From an uncultured Oscillospiraceae bacterium (GTDB taxonomy: Bacteria; Bacillota; Clostridia; Oscillospirales; Oscillospiraceae), in contig CAKUEH010000014.1 in the NCBI GenBank assembly GCA_934646185.1, forward strand, positions 3,419-67,418: a stretch of DNA of 64,000 nucleotides, given 5' to 3'. The position numbers and the translations under genes were made by a program. The notes under the pieces are model-generated. The model worked only from the letters and a program-made list of their open reading frames with translations, did no database searches and was not told where the DNA came from. This document shows positions 30,812-39,625 of the stretch, piece after piece. Every line of letters begins with the position of its first letter. The first letter of the stretch is position 1.

Positions 30812-31648
30812 ATGGCGATCAAATCTTTTAAGCCGTATACCCCGTCGAGAAGAAACATGACTGTTTCCGCGTTCGACGGCGTAGACAAAAAGGCAAAGCC
30901 TGAACGCAGCCTTCTTGAGACTGTCAAGAAGAACGCGGGCCGCAACAGCTACGGCCGCATCACCGTCCGCCACCGCGGCGGCGGCAACAAGCGCAAGTAC
31001 CGCATCATCGACTTCCGCCGCGACAAGCTCGACATGCCGGCAGTCGTTCAGCGCATCGAGTACGACCCGAACCGCAGCGCGTTCATCGCTCTGGTCAAGT
31101 ACGAAGACGGCGAGCTCCGCTACATCCTCGCGCCTGTCGGCCTGAAGGCCGGCGACACCGTCGTCTCCTCCACCGCCGCCGATATCAAGCCCGGCAACTG
31201 CCTGCCGCTGGCCAATATCCCCGTCGGTACCATCATCCACAACATCGAGATCAACCCCGGCCGCGGCGCTCAGCTCGTCCGCTCCGCCGGCGACTACGCT
31301 CAGCTGATGGCAAAGGACGCGCAGTTCGCGCAGGTCCGTCTGCCGTCCGGCGAAGTCCGCCTCGTTCGCCCGAACTGCATCGCAGTCATCGGTCAGGTCG
31401 GCAACATCGACCATGAGAACGTGCACATCGGCAAGGCCGGCCGTACCCGCCACATGGGCATCCGCCCGACGGTCCGCGGTTCCGTCATGAACCCGAACGA
31501 CCACCCGCACGGCGGCGGCGAAGGCAAGTCTCCTGTTGGCCATCCCGGTCCTATGACGCCTTGGGGCAAGCCTGCAATGGGCCTGAAGACCCGCAAGACC
31601 AAGAACCGCACCAACAAGTATATCTTTAAGCACAGAAACGCGAAGTAA
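30812..31648 (+). CDS. rplB: 50S ribosomal protein L2
   Basis: 278 residues; NSYGRITVRHRGGGNKRKYR and the C-terminal SVMNPNDHPHGGGEGKSP, whose His supports the peptidyl transferase region. ATG after AAGGAGA. Standard length. Confidence 0.98.
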   Translation: MAIKSFKPYTPSRRNMTVSAFDGVDKKAKPERSLLETVKKNAGRNSYGRITVRHRGGGNKRKYRIIDFRRDKLDMPAVVQRIEYDPNRSAFIALVKYEDGELRYILAPVGLKAGDTVVSSTAADIKPGNCLPLANIPVGTIIHNIEINPGRGAQLVRSAGDYAQLMAKDAQFAQVRLPSGEVRLVRPNCIAVIGQVGNIDHENVHIGKAGRTRHMGIRPTVRGSVMNPNDHPHGGGEGKSPVGHPGPMTPWGKPAMGLKTRKTKNRTNKYIFKHRNAK

Positions 31649-31660
31649 GGAGGATATAAG

Positions 31661-31936
31661 ATGAGCAGAAGCATTAAAAAAGGCCCGTTTGTAGCGCCCG
31701 AGCTGTTCAAGCGCGTGGAAGAGCTCAACAAGGCCGGTGATAAGAAGGTCCTCAAGACCTGGTCCAGAAGCTCCACGATCTTCCCTTCCTTCGTTGGCCA
31801 CACGATCGCTGTTCATGACGGCCGCCGTCATGTACCCGTCTATATCACCGAGGATATGGTCGGCCACAAGCTTGGCGAGTTTGCCCCGACGCGGACCTTC
31901 CGCGGTCACTCCGGCAGCAAGACCACCAACGCATAA
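31661..31936 (+). CDS. rpsS: 30S ribosomal protein S19
   Basis: 91 residues; MSRSIKKGPFV, RSSTIFPSFVGHTIAVHDG and FAPTRTFRGH are standard. S19 is in the 30S head and is the binding partner of RimM, also encoded in this window. Confidence 0.98.
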   Translation: MSRSIKKGPFVAPELFKRVEELNKAGDKKVLKTWSRSSTIFPSFVGHTIAVHDGRRHVPVYITEDMVGHKLGEFAPTRTFRGHSGSKTTNA

Positions 31937-31954
31937 GAGGAGGACGCAAGAAAC

Positions 31955-32290
31955 ATGGAAGCTAGAGCTTATTTGAAATACCTGCGTATCTCTCCGCGCA
32001 AGGTCGTCATTCTGTGCGACCTCATCCGCGGCAAGGACGTAAAGACTGCAACCGCATATCTGATGCAGACCCCGAAGGCGGCCTCCGAGCCCATGCTCAA
32101 GCTGCTCAAGAGCGCTGTTGCGAACGCGGAGAACAACCACGGCATGAACGCCGACAATCTGGTCGTTACCACCGCCATCGCCAACCCGGGCCCCACGCTC
32201 AAGCGCGGCATGCCCAGAGCGCAGGGCAGATACAATCGCATTCTGAAGAGAACCACTCACATCACCATCGGTGTGAGCGAGAAGGCTTAA
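31955..32290 (+). CDS. rplV: 50S ribosomal protein L22
   Basis: 111 residues; begins MEARAYLKYLRISPRKV and ends with the conserved KRTTHITIGVSEK. The beta-hairpin (PMPRAQGR-like RGMPRAQGR) lines the exit tunnel near the macrolide site. ATG after AGGAGGACG. Confidence 0.97.
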   Translation: MEARAYLKYLRISPRKVVILCDLIRGKDVKTATAYLMQTPKAASEPMLKLLKSAVANAENNHGMNADNLVVTTAIANPGPTLKRGMPRAQGRYNRILKRTTHITIGVSEKA

Positions 32291-32303
32291 GCAGGAGGTT
32301 ACT

Positions 32304-33116
32304 ATGGGACAGAAAGTTAATCCCCATGGATTGCGCGTCGGCGTAATTAAAGATTGGGACTCTCGTTGGTATGCCCGTGAGGATAAGGTCGGCGATCTGA
32401 TCGTCGAGGACTACAACATCCGCAAGTATCTGAAGTCCACCCTCTACTCCGCCGGTATCGCCAAGATCGAAATTGAACGCGACAACGCCAAGGTCAAGAT
32501 CAGCATCCACTGCTCCCGCCCCGGCGTCATCATCGGCAAGGGCGGCACGGAGATCGAAGTGCTCCGCAAGAAGATCGAAGCCAAGCTCGGCAAGACCGTC
32601 GCTCTGAACATCGTCGAAGTCCGTTCCCCGGACCTCAACGCGCAGCTCGTCGCGGAGAACATCGCCGCGCAGCTCGAAAAGCGTATCTCCTTCCGCCGCG
32701 CCATGAAGCAGGCCATCCAGCGCGCGACCCGTCTGGGCGCGAAGGGCATCAAGTGCACCTGCGGCGGCCGTCTGGGCGGCGCCGAGATCGCCAGAAGCGA
32801 ATCCTATCATGAGGGCACCATCCCCCTGCAGACCATCCGCGCCGACATCGACTACGGCTTCGCCGAGGCCAACACGACCTACGGCCGCGTCGGCTGCAAG
32901 GTCTGGATCTACAAGGGCGAGGTCCTCAACTCCACGCTGCGTTCCGAGAATCCGGAGCCCGCAAAGCGCGAGCGCCGCGACCGCCGTCCGAACGACCGCC
33001 GTAACGGCGACCGCCGCGGCAACGGCGAGCGCCGTCCGTACAACAACGACCGCCGTCCCTACAACGGCGAGCGCCGTCCGTACAACAATAACAACACGGA
33101 AGGAGGCAACCGCTAA
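32304..33116 (+). CDS. rpsC: 30S ribosomal protein S3 with a basic repetitive tail
   Basis: 270 residues, about 40-50 longer than usual. GQKVNPHGLRVG opens the protein, the KH domain has RPGVIIGKGGTEIE, and the C-terminal domain has GGRLGGAEIAR. After residue about 220 comes a tail of repeated R-R-P-Y-N and D-R-R units with many Asn and Gly. Tails of this sort occur in some clostridial S3 proteins and are probably disordered and RNA-binding. It ends in a TAATG overlap with rplP. Confidence 0.97.
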   Translation: MGQKVNPHGLRVGVIKDWDSRWYAREDKVGDLIVEDYNIRKYLKSTLYSAGIAKIEIERDNAKVKISIHCSRPGVIIGKGGTEIEVLRKKIEAKLGKTVALNIVEVRSPDLNAQLVAENIAAQLEKRISFRRAMKQAIQRATRLGAKGIKCTCGGRLGGAEIARSESYHEGTIPLQTIRADIDYGFAEANTTYGRVGCKVWIYKGEVLNSTLRSENPEPAKRERRDRRPNDRRNGDRRGNGERRPYNNDRRPYNGERRPYNNNNTEGGNR

Positions 33117-33550
33117 TGTTAATGCCGAAAAGAACCAAGTACCGCCGCGTACAGAGAGGCCGCATGAAGGGCGCTGCCTCCCGCGGCAACAAGGTCTCCT
33201 ACGGTGAGTTCGGTATCCAGGCAATGGAACCGGGCTGGATCACCGGCAATCAGATCGAAGCAGCCCGTGTCGCCATGACCCGCTACACCAAGCGCGGCGG
33301 CCAGGTCTGGATCAAGATCTTCCCCGACAAGCCTGTTTCGAAGAAGGCTCTCGGCGTCCGTATGGGCTCCGGCAAGGGCGCTCCGGAATACTGGGTTGCA
33401 GTCGTCAAGAATCAGAAAGTCATGTTCGAAATCGGCGGCGTTTCCGAAGCGGAAGCGCGCGAGGCACTGCGTCTTGCTCAGCACAAGCTGCCCATCAAGA
33501 CGAAGATCATTGCCAAGGAAGCCCCGGAAACCGAGAATGGTGGTGAATAA
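33116..33550 (+). CDS. rplP: 50S ribosomal protein L16
   Basis: 144 residues; MLMPKRTKYRRVQRGRMKG, GWITGNQIEAARVA and the RMGSGKG motif. It contacts A-site tRNA and the L7/L12 region. The start overlaps the rpsC stop by one base. Confidence 0.98.
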   Translation: MLMPKRTKYRRVQRGRMKGAASRGNKVSYGEFGIQAMEPGWITGNQIEAARVAMTRYTKRGGQVWIKIFPDKPVSKKALGVRMGSGKGAPEYWVAVVKNQKVMFEIGGVSEAEAREALRLAQHKLPIKTKIIAKEAPETENGGE

Positions 33551-33551
33551 G

Positions 33552-33743
33552 ATGAAGGCAAACGAAATCCGTAAACTGTCTGCGGCTGAGCTCGACTCCA
33601 AGCTGGCAGATCTCAAGAAGGACCTGTTCATGCTCAGAATGCAGCATGCGACCAACCAGCTTGACAACCCCCTGCGCATCGCAGCCGTCAAGAAAGATAT
33701 TGCCCGCATCAAAACTATTATTCGTGAGAACGAGACCAAGTAA
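33552..33743 (+). CDS. rpmC: 50S ribosomal protein L29
   Basis: 63 residues, two-helix protein; KANEIRKLSAAELDSKLADL and the family block MQHATNQLDNPLRIAAVKK. The ATG at 33552 is one base past the rplP stop and uses GGTGGTG inside rplP as ribosome site. Confidence 0.96.
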   Translation: MKANEIRKLSAAELDSKLADLKKDLFMLRMQHATNQLDNPLRIAAVKKDIARIKTIIRENETK

Positions 33744-33760
33744 CTGAGGAGGAAACTGCA

Positions 33761-34024
33761 ATGAGTGAAACTACCAGAGCGTTCCGCAAGACCAGAGTTG
33801 GTACCGTCATCTCCGATAAGATGGACAAGACCATCGTGGTTGCGATCGCGACGAACGTACAGCATCCGCTGTATCATAAGATCATCAAGAGAACCTACAA
33901 GCTCAAGGCCCATGACGAGAAGAACGAAGCCGGCATCGGCGATACCGTCAAGGTCATGGAGTGCCGTCCTCTGTCCAAGGACAAGAGATGGAGACTTGTA
34001 GAGATCATCGAAAAGGCAAAGTAA
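33761..34024 (+). CDS. rpsQ: 30S ribosomal protein S17
   Basis: 87 residues; RKTRVGTVISDKMDKTIVV, HPLYHKIIKRTYKLKAHDE and MECRPLSKDKRWRL are S17 motifs. ATG after GAGGAGG. Confidence 0.98.
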   Translation: MSETTRAFRKTRVGTVISDKMDKTIVVAIATNVQHPLYHKIIKRTYKLKAHDEKNEAGIGDTVKVMECRPLSKDKRWRLVEIIEKAK

Positions 34025-34039
34025 GGAGGTCGACAACAA

Positions 34040-34408
34040 ATGATTCAGTGCGAAACTTATTTGAAGGTTGCCGACAATACCGGTGCCAAGGAAATCAAGT
34101 GCATCCGCGTTCTGGGCGGTGCGAAGCGCAAGTACGGCAACATCGGCGACGTCGTTGTTGCGTCTGTCCGTAAGGCTGCGCCGAACGGCACGGTCAAGAA
34201 GGGCGAGGTCGTCAAGGCCGTCATCGTCCGCTCCATGAAGGGCGCCCGCCGTGCAGACGGTACCTACGTCCGTTTCGACGAGAACGCTGCCGTTCTCATC
34301 AAGGATGACAACAGTCCTCGCGGCACCCGTATTTTTGGGCCGGTGGCAAGAGAGCTCCGTGACTCTGGTTTCATGAAGATCTGCTCCCTGGCACCCGAAA
34401 CAGTTTAA
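34040..34408 (+). CDS. rplN: 50S ribosomal protein L14
   Basis: 122 residues; MIQCETYLKVADNTGAKEI, then GGAKRKYGNIGDVVVASV and DDNSPRGTRIFGPVAREL. Standard length; first gene of the classical spc group. Confidence 0.98.
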   Translation: MIQCETYLKVADNTGAKEIKCIRVLGGAKRKYGNIGDVVVASVRKAAPNGTVKKGEVVKAVIVRSMKGARRADGTYVRFDENAAVLIKDDNSPRGTRIFGPVARELRDSGFMKICSLAPETV

Positions 34409-34423
34409 TAGGGGGACCAAGAG

Positions 34424-34729
34424 ATGAACGTTAAGAAGAATGATACCGTTATTGTCCTGTCCGGCAAGGACAAGGGCAAGAAGGGCAAGGTCCTCGAGGC
34501 TATGCCCGCTGCAGGTAAGGTCGTCATCGAAGGCGTCAACGTCGCGACCTGCCATGTCAAGCCGAAGAAGCAGGGCGATCAGGGCGGCATTATCAACCGC
34601 GAGATCCCGATGTACGCTTCCAAGGTCATGCTCGTCTGCCCGAAGTGCGGCAAGGCTACCCGCCACGCCGTCAAGCTCGCCGACGGCAAGAAGGTCCGCG
34701 TCTGCAAGAAGTGCGGCCAGACGATTTGA
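34424..34729 (+). CDS. rplX: 50S ribosomal protein L24
   Basis: 101 residues; KOW motif VLSGKDKGKKGKVLEAMP, then VNVATCHVKPKKQGDQGGI and a C-terminal zinc-ribbon-like pair CPKCG ... CKKCG. L24 starts 50S assembly. The two CxxC pairs are seen in many Firmicutes. Confidence 0.97.
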   Translation: MNVKKNDTVIVLSGKDKGKKGKVLEAMPAAGKVVIEGVNVATCHVKPKKQGDQGGIINREIPMYASKVMLVCPKCGKATRHAVKLADGKKVRVCKKCGQTI

Positions 34730-34745
34730 GAGGGAGGATTGAAAC

Positions 34746-35285
34746 ATGGCTAGACTGAAAGTAAAGTACACGGAAGAGATCGCTCCCGCCCTCATGAACA
34801 AGTTCCAGTATAAGTCCGTGATGCAGATCCCGAAGCTGAGCAAGGTCATCGTCAACGTTGGCTGCGGCGAATCCAAGGGCAACGCCAAGGAGATCGAGGC
34901 TATCTGCAAGGACATCGCCACCATCACCGGCCAGAAGCCCATCACCACCAAGGCCCGCAAGTCCGTCGCGAACTTCAAAGTCCGTGAAGGCGAGACTGTC
35001 GGCGTCAAGGTCACCCTCCGCGGCGACCGTATGTGGGAATTCCTCGACCGTCTGTTCAACGTGGCTCTGCCCCGTGTCCGCGACTTCCGCGGCATCAACC
35101 CCAACTCCTTCGACGGCCGCGGCAACTACGCCTTCGGTCTCAAGGAACAGCTGATCTTCCCGGAAATCGAGTACGACAAGGTCGACAAGATCCGCGGCAT
35201 GGACATCTGCATCTGCACCACCGCGACCACCGACGAAGAAGCCAAAGAGCTGCTGACCATGGTCGGCGCTCCGTTCTACGCTTGA
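34746..35285 (+). CDS. rplE: 50S ribosomal protein L5
   Basis: 179 residues; MQIPKLSKVIVNVGCGES, KPITTKARKSVANFKVREG and the RDFRGINPNSFDGRGNY block. It binds 5S rRNA. ATG after GGGAGG. Confidence 0.98.
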   Translation: MARLKVKYTEEIAPALMNKFQYKSVMQIPKLSKVIVNVGCGESKGNAKEIEAICKDIATITGQKPITTKARKSVANFKVREGETVGVKVTLRGDRMWEFLDRLFNVALPRVRDFRGINPNSFDGRGNYAFGLKEQLIFPEIEYDKVDKIRGMDICICTTATTDEEAKELLTMVGAPFYA

Positions 35286-35301
35286 TTGGAGGATACCGGT
35301 A

Positions 35302-35487
35302 ATGGCAAGAAAAGCAATGATTCTCAAGCAGAAGGAAGAACCCAAGTTCTCCACCCGCTACTACAACCGCTGCAAGATCTGCGGCCGTCCTCATGCTTAC
35401 CTGCGTGACTACGGTGTCTGCCGTATCTGCTTCCGCGAGCTGGCATACAAGGGCCAGATCCCCGGAGTTAGAAAGGCATCTTGGTAA
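35302..35487 (+). CDS. rpsN: 30S ribosomal protein S14, zinc-binding type Z
   Basis: 61 residues with the zinc ligands in CKICG and CRICF and the end GQIPGVRKASW. This is the short zinc form found in Firmicutes. It is followed by an abnormal 314-base gap before rpsH. Confidence 0.97.
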   Translation: MARKAMILKQKEEPKFSTRYYNRCKICGRPHAYLRDYGVCRICFRELAYKGQIPGVRKASW

Positions 35488-35770
35488 ATCTTTTTCCGCT
35501 ATGCTGCGTTTCTGAACGCTCGGCGTACACGCGGTACGCCGTCGCGCTCAGACCTTGCCTAGCGAAAAAATCTTCACCAATCTGCCCTCAGAAGACTGAG
35601 AGGGCGGGGAGTGAAGAAGGGCGAAAGCCCGCAGCTTTCTTTGTTATCGCCAGGGCGGCGGGAGCCGCCCTCCAACGATAAAAGTATGGATGGCGAAAGG
35701 TCATGGTTAATCGGGCCGGCTCCGGCCGGCAGCAAGGATTAGTCGTGATACCTCGCCACCAAAACCGCAC
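35488..35770 (+). ncRNA. Structured insert between rpsN and rpsH (candidate RNA or mobile cassette)
   Basis: A 314-base gap with at least five well-paired hairpins and no plausible gene. In order: an outer stem TTTTTCCGCTA / TAGCGAAAAAA (about 35491-35570) enclosing GGCGTAC/GTACGCC; GCCCTCAG/CTGAGAGGGC (35584-35605); GGGCGAAAGCCC near 35620; AGGGCGGC/GCCGCCCT (35652-35671) extended by CTTTGTTATCG/CGATAAAAG; and a long imperfect stem from TGGCGA (35690) to TCGCCA (about 35757) capped by GGGCCGGC-TCC-GGCCGGC. The spc operon normally has few or no spare bases here. Part of it resembles the palindromic element at 46631-46910. Confidence 0.6.
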
Positions 35771-35801
35771 TGCGGTAACTTCAAACTAGGAGGAACAAAC
35801 C

Positions 35802-36200
35802 ATGCAAATCACTGATCCTGTTGCCGATATGCTGACGCGCATCCGCAATGCAAACACGGCAAAGCACGAGTCCGTCGATGTGCCCGCTTCCAACCTGAAG
35901 AAGGCCATCGCAAAGATCCTGCTCGACGAAGGCTACATCAAGAGCTACGAAGTCGTCGAGGACGGCACCCAGGGCGTCATCCGCATCCAGCTGAAGTACC
36001 TTGCCGGTAAGGAAAAGGTCATCAGCGGCCTGCGCCGCGTCTCCAAGCCCGGCCTGCGTGTCTACGCCGGTGCTGACGAGCTGCCCAGAGTCCTCAAGGG
36101 TCTCGGCATCGCAATTATTTCCACGTCCAAGGGCGTCATGACCGACAAGGCAGCGCGTGCGAACCATGTCGGCGGCGAAGTCCTGGCATTCGTATGGTAA
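35802..36200 (+). CDS. rpsH: 30S ribosomal protein S8
   Basis: 132 residues; DPVADMLTRIRNANTAKHE at the start and ISTSKGVMTDKAARANHVGG before the C-terminal GEVLAFVW. S8 is the spc operon translational repressor in E. coli. ATG after TAGGAGG, just past the structured insert. Confidence 0.98.
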   Translation: MQITDPVADMLTRIRNANTAKHESVDVPASNLKKAIAKILLDEGYIKSYEVVEDGTQGVIRIQLKYLAGKEKVISGLRRVSKPGLRVYAGADELPRVLKGLGIAIISTSKGVMTDKAARANHVGGEVLAFVW

Positions 36201-36215
36201 GGAGGGTATTGAACA

Positions 36216-36761
36216 ATGTCTAGAATTGGCAGAATGCCCGTTACCATCCCCGCAGGCGTCGAGGTTTCCGTCGCGGAGCCGAACGTCGTTACCGTAAAGG
36301 GCCCCAAGGGCACACTGACACAGACGATGCGCCCGGAGATGATCATCAAGGTCGAAGGCAATGAGATCCATGTCGGCCGTCCGTCCGAGGATAAGCTGCA
36401 CAAGAGCCTGCACGGCCTGACCCGCAGCCTGATTCACGACATGGTCGTCGGCGTGACCGATGGCTTCAAGAAAGAGCTCGAGATCAACGGCGTTGGCTAT
36501 AAGGCCAGCAAGGAAGGCAAGAAGCTCGTCATGAACCTCGGCTATTCCCACCTTGTCACCATGGAAGAGATCGACGGCATCACGATCGATGTCCCGGCTC
36601 CCAACAAGGTCGTCATCAACGGCATCGACAAGCAGAAGGTCGGCCAGTTTGCAGCGAACGTCAGAGGCAAGAGACCTCCCGAGCCTTACAAGGGCAAGGG
36701 CATCAAGTATGCCACTGAGACCATTCGCCACAAAGAAGGCAAGGCCGGCGGCAAGAAGTAA
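36216..36761 (+). CDS. rplF: 50S ribosomal protein L6
   Basis: 181 residues; MSRIGRMPVTIPAGVEV, NGVGYKASKEGKKLVMNLGY and the end KGIKYATETIRHKEGKAGG. Standard length. Confidence 0.98.
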   Translation: MSRIGRMPVTIPAGVEVSVAEPNVVTVKGPKGTLTQTMRPEMIIKVEGNEIHVGRPSEDKLHKSLHGLTRSLIHDMVVGVTDGFKKELEINGVGYKASKEGKKLVMNLGYSHLVTMEEIDGITIDVPAPNKVVINGIDKQKVGQFAANVRGKRPPEPYKGKGIKYATETIRHKEGKAGGKK

Positions 36762-36778
36762 TTAGGAGGTGTGCCATT

Positions 36779-37138
36779 ATGGTGAAAACATTTGATAAGA
36801 ACGCTCAGCGTATGAAGCGTCATACCCGCGTTCGCGGAAAGATCTCCGGCACCGCAGAACGGCCCCGCCTGAACGTCTACCGCAGCAACGCCAACATCTA
36901 CGCACAGATCATCGACGACGTCAACGGCGTTACGCTCGTTGCCGCCGCTTCCAATGAGAAGGATTTCGAAGGCGCTACCGGCAACAAGGAAGCTGCCCGC
37001 AAGGTCGGCAAGCTGGTTGCGGAACGCGCCAAGGCAAAGGGCATCGACACTGTCGTGTTCGATCGTGGCGGCTATATCTACCACGGTCGTGTGGCAGAGC
37101 TTGCCGAAGGCGCCCGCGAAGGCGGCCTGGAATTCTAA
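36779..37138 (+). CDS. rplR: 50S ribosomal protein L18
   Basis: 119 residues; RHTRVRGKISGTAERPRLNV and FDRGGYIYHGRVAELAEGAR are L18 motifs; binds 5S rRNA beside L5. ATG after TAGGAGG. Confidence 0.97.
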   Translation: MVKTFDKNAQRMKRHTRVRGKISGTAERPRLNVYRSNANIYAQIIDDVNGVTLVAAASNEKDFEGATGNKEAARKVGKLVAERAKAKGIDTVVFDRGGYIYHGRVAELAEGAREGGLEF

Positions 37139-37155
37139 TCGGAGGAGGATGAACA

Positions 37156-37674
37156 ATGGCTTACAATAGAGATCGCGCACCCAAGGAAGACAATGGCCCG
37201 GAAATGATCGAAAAGGTCGTTTACCTGAACCGCGTTTCCAAGACCGTCAAGGGCGGCCGTGTCATGAAGTTCTCCGCTCTGGTTGTTGTCGGCGACGGCA
37301 AGGGCACCGTTGGCTACGGCCTCGGCAAGGCTGCTGAAGTTTCCGAAGCAATCCTGAAGGGCATTGCTGACGCGAAGAAGAACATGGTCAAGATCACGCT
37401 CGAAGGCACCACGATTCCGCACGACATCATCGGCGAATTCGGCGCTGGCCGCGTCATGCTGAAGCCGGCTCCCGAAGGCACCGGCATCATCGCCGGCGGC
37501 GCTGTCCGTGCTGTCATGGAAGCAGTCGGCATTTCCAACATTCGTGCAAAGTGCCTGCGCTCGAACAACCCGCAGAACGTTGTCAAGGCAACGATGCAGG
37601 GTCTGACCTCTCTGCGCGACGCAGCGGAAGTTGCGCGCATCAGAGGCAAGAACGTGGAAGACATCGTCGGTTAA
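37156..37674 (+). CDS. rpsE: 30S ribosomal protein S5
   Basis: 172 residues; VYLNRVSKTVKGGRVMKFSA, VVVGDGKGTVGYGLGKAAEV, and GGAVRAVMEAVGI. S5 helps form the mRNA entry channel. Standard length. Confidence 0.98.
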   Translation: MAYNRDRAPKEDNGPEMIEKVVYLNRVSKTVKGGRVMKFSALVVVGDGKGTVGYGLGKAAEVSEAILKGIADAKKNMVKITLEGTTIPHDIIGEFGAGRVMLKPAPEGTGIIAGGAVRAVMEAVGISNIRAKCLRSNNPQNVVKATMQGLTSLRDAAEVARIRGKNVEDIVG

Positions 37675-37686
37675 GGAGGGCTCAAA

Positions 37687-37869
37687 ATGGCGAATCTTAG
37701 AATTAAGCTTGTCAAGAGCCTGAACGGCCGTCTTGAAAAGCACATTGCGACCGCGCATTCCCTCGGTCTGCGCAAGATCGGTCAGGAAACTGTTCAGCCT
37801 GACAACACCCAGACTCGCGGCAAGATCGCAAAGATCGGCTATCTGCTGCAGGTCACGGAAGAACAATAA
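37687..37869 (+). CDS. rpmD: 50S ribosomal protein L30
   Basis: 60 residues; LRIKLVKSLNGRLEKHIATA, LGLRKIGQETVQPDNTQTRG. ATG after AAGGAGG. Confidence 0.97.
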   Translation: MANLRIKLVKSLNGRLEKHIATAHSLGLRKIGQETVQPDNTQTRGKIAKIGYLLQVTEEQ

Positions 37870-37882
37870 GGAGGACAAGTAG

Positions 37883-38323
37883 ATGAATTTACATGAACTT
37901 GCTCCGGTTATGGGTTCTACCCATGTGAATAAGCGCAAGGGCCGTGGCACCGGCACTGGCAACGGCAAGACCGCAGGCCGCGGACACAAGGGCCAGAAGG
38001 CCCGTTCGGGCGGCAAGCTCCGCATCGGCTTCGAAGGCGGCCAGATGCCTCTGGCACGCCGCATCCCGAAGCGCGGCTTCAACAACATCTTCGCAGAGCC
38101 CCTGACGGCTGTGAACGTCGCGGTTCTCAACAGATTCGAAGACGGCGCGGTCGTTGACGCGGCTGCTCTGATCGAAAAAGGCATTCTGCACGATTGCAAG
38201 TACGGTCTGAAGGTTCTTGGCAACGGCAGCGTTTCCAAGAAGGTCACCGTGAAGGCTGCCGCCTTCTCGGAGTCTGCCAAGGAAAAAATCGAAAAGGCGG
38301 GCGGAAAGGCCGAGGTGGTGTAA
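37883..38323 (+). CDS. rplO: 50S ribosomal protein L15
   Basis: 146 residues; Gly/Lys-rich N-terminus (KRKGRGTGTGNGKTAGRGHK) followed by the globular domain with GFEGGQMPLARRIPKRGF. The stop TAA is directly followed by the GTG of secY. Confidence 0.98.
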   Translation: MNLHELAPVMGSTHVNKRKGRGTGTGNGKTAGRGHKGQKARSGGKLRIGFEGGQMPLARRIPKRGFNNIFAEPLTAVNVAVLNRFEDGAVVDAAALIEKGILHDCKYGLKVLGNGSVSKKVTVKAAAFSESAKEKIEKAGGKAEVV

Positions 38324-39610
38324 GTGTTTACAACACTCCGTAATGCGTGGAAGATCCCCGAGCTCCGCAAGAAGATCCTCTTCACGCTGTTCGTCCTTCT
38401 GATCTACCGCCTGGGCTCCTGCGTTCCCGTTCCCTACGTCAACGTAGCAGAGCTCGCGACCTACTTCTCCCAGCAGCTGTCCGGTACGGTCCTGGGTCTG
38501 TACAACGCGATGTCCGGTTCTGCGTTCTCGCAGGCGACGGTCTTCGCCATCGGCATCCAGCCGTATATCAACGCATCCATTATCATCGAGCTTCTCGCCA
38601 TCGCCATCCCCGCCCTTGAGCGTCTTGCCAAGGAGGGCGGCGAGGAAGGCCAGAAGAAGATCCAGCGCATCACCCGCTACACCACGGTCGGCCTTGCTCT
38701 TCTGATGGGCTTTGCCTACTATGTGATGCTCAAGAACTACAACCTGCTCAACGAGACCGGCTTCCTTGCGGGCCTTGTCATCGTCGTGACCTTCATGGCC
38801 GGCGCGTCCTTCCTGATGTGGATGGGCGAGCAGATCGATCAGTTCGGCATCGGCAACGGCATCTCGATGATCCTGTTCGCAGGTATCATTTCCCGTATCC
38901 CGTCGCTCGTCAGCACGCTCGTCTCCTCGCTGGCCTCCGGCGCGATCAAGTGGTACACCGCGATCCTGCTGGTCCTCGGCATGCTGCTGATCGTAGTGTT
39001 CATCGTGTTCATCACGAATTCCGAGCGCCGGATCCCCGTCCAGTACGCCAAGCGCGTGGTCGGCCGCAAGATGTACGGCGGTCAGAGCACGTTCCTGCCG
39101 ATCAAGGTCAACATGTCCGGCGTTCTGCCGATCATCTTCGCGCAGTCCATCGCGACTCTGCCCGCGACGATCATCGCCTTCACCGGCACCGGCAGCAGCT
39201 CCTTCTGGACCTGGATGAACACCTATATCTTCGACACGAAGAGCGCGTTCTACATCGTCTGCTACTTCCTGCTGATCATTGCGTTCAGCTACTTCTATGC
39301 AACGATCCAGTTTAACCCGATCGAAATCGCCAATAACCTCAAGAAGAACGGCGGCTTCATCCCCGGCTTCCGCCCGGGCAAGCCGACCTCGGACTTCATC
39401 CTGAAGGTTATCAACAAGATCACGCTCTTTGGCGCGCTGTATCTGGCGATCGTCGCGATCCTGCCGATCATCGTCGGCATCATCATCAAGAACACCTCCC
39501 TCGCCGTGGGCGGCACGTCCGTCATCATCGTCGTCGGTGTTGCGCTTGAGACGGTCAAGAGCCTCGAGGCGCAGATGCTGATGCGTCACTACAAAGGCTT
39601 CCTGGAGTAA
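38324..39610 (+). CDS. secY: Protein translocase channel subunit SecY
   Basis: 428 residues with ten membrane helices; forms the SecYEG pore. LLIYRLGSCVPVPYVNV, the plug/lateral gate region, and FNPIEIANNLKKNGGFIPGFRPGKPT are diagnostic. The start is GTG at 38324, immediately after the rplO stop, so translation is coupled. Confidence 0.98.
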   Translation: MFTTLRNAWKIPELRKKILFTLFVLLIYRLGSCVPVPYVNVAELATYFSQQLSGTVLGLYNAMSGSAFSQATVFAIGIQPYINASIIIELLAIAIPALERLAKEGGEEGQKKIQRITRYTTVGLALLMGFAYYVMLKNYNLLNETGFLAGLVIVVTFMAGASFLMWMGEQIDQFGIGNGISMILFAGIISRIPSLVSTLVSSLASGAIKWYTAILLVLGMLLIVVFIVFITNSERRIPVQYAKRVVGRKMYGGQSTFLPIKVNMSGVLPIIFAQSIATLPATIIAFTGTGSSSFWTWMNTYIFDTKSAFYIVCYFLLIIAFSYFYATIQFNPIEIANNLKKNGGFIPGFRPGKPTSDFILKVINKITLFGALYLAIVAILPIIVGIIIKNTSLAVGGTSVIIVVGVALETVKSLEAQMLMRHYKGFLE

Positions 39611-39625
39611 TTGGAGGAAGATGCT

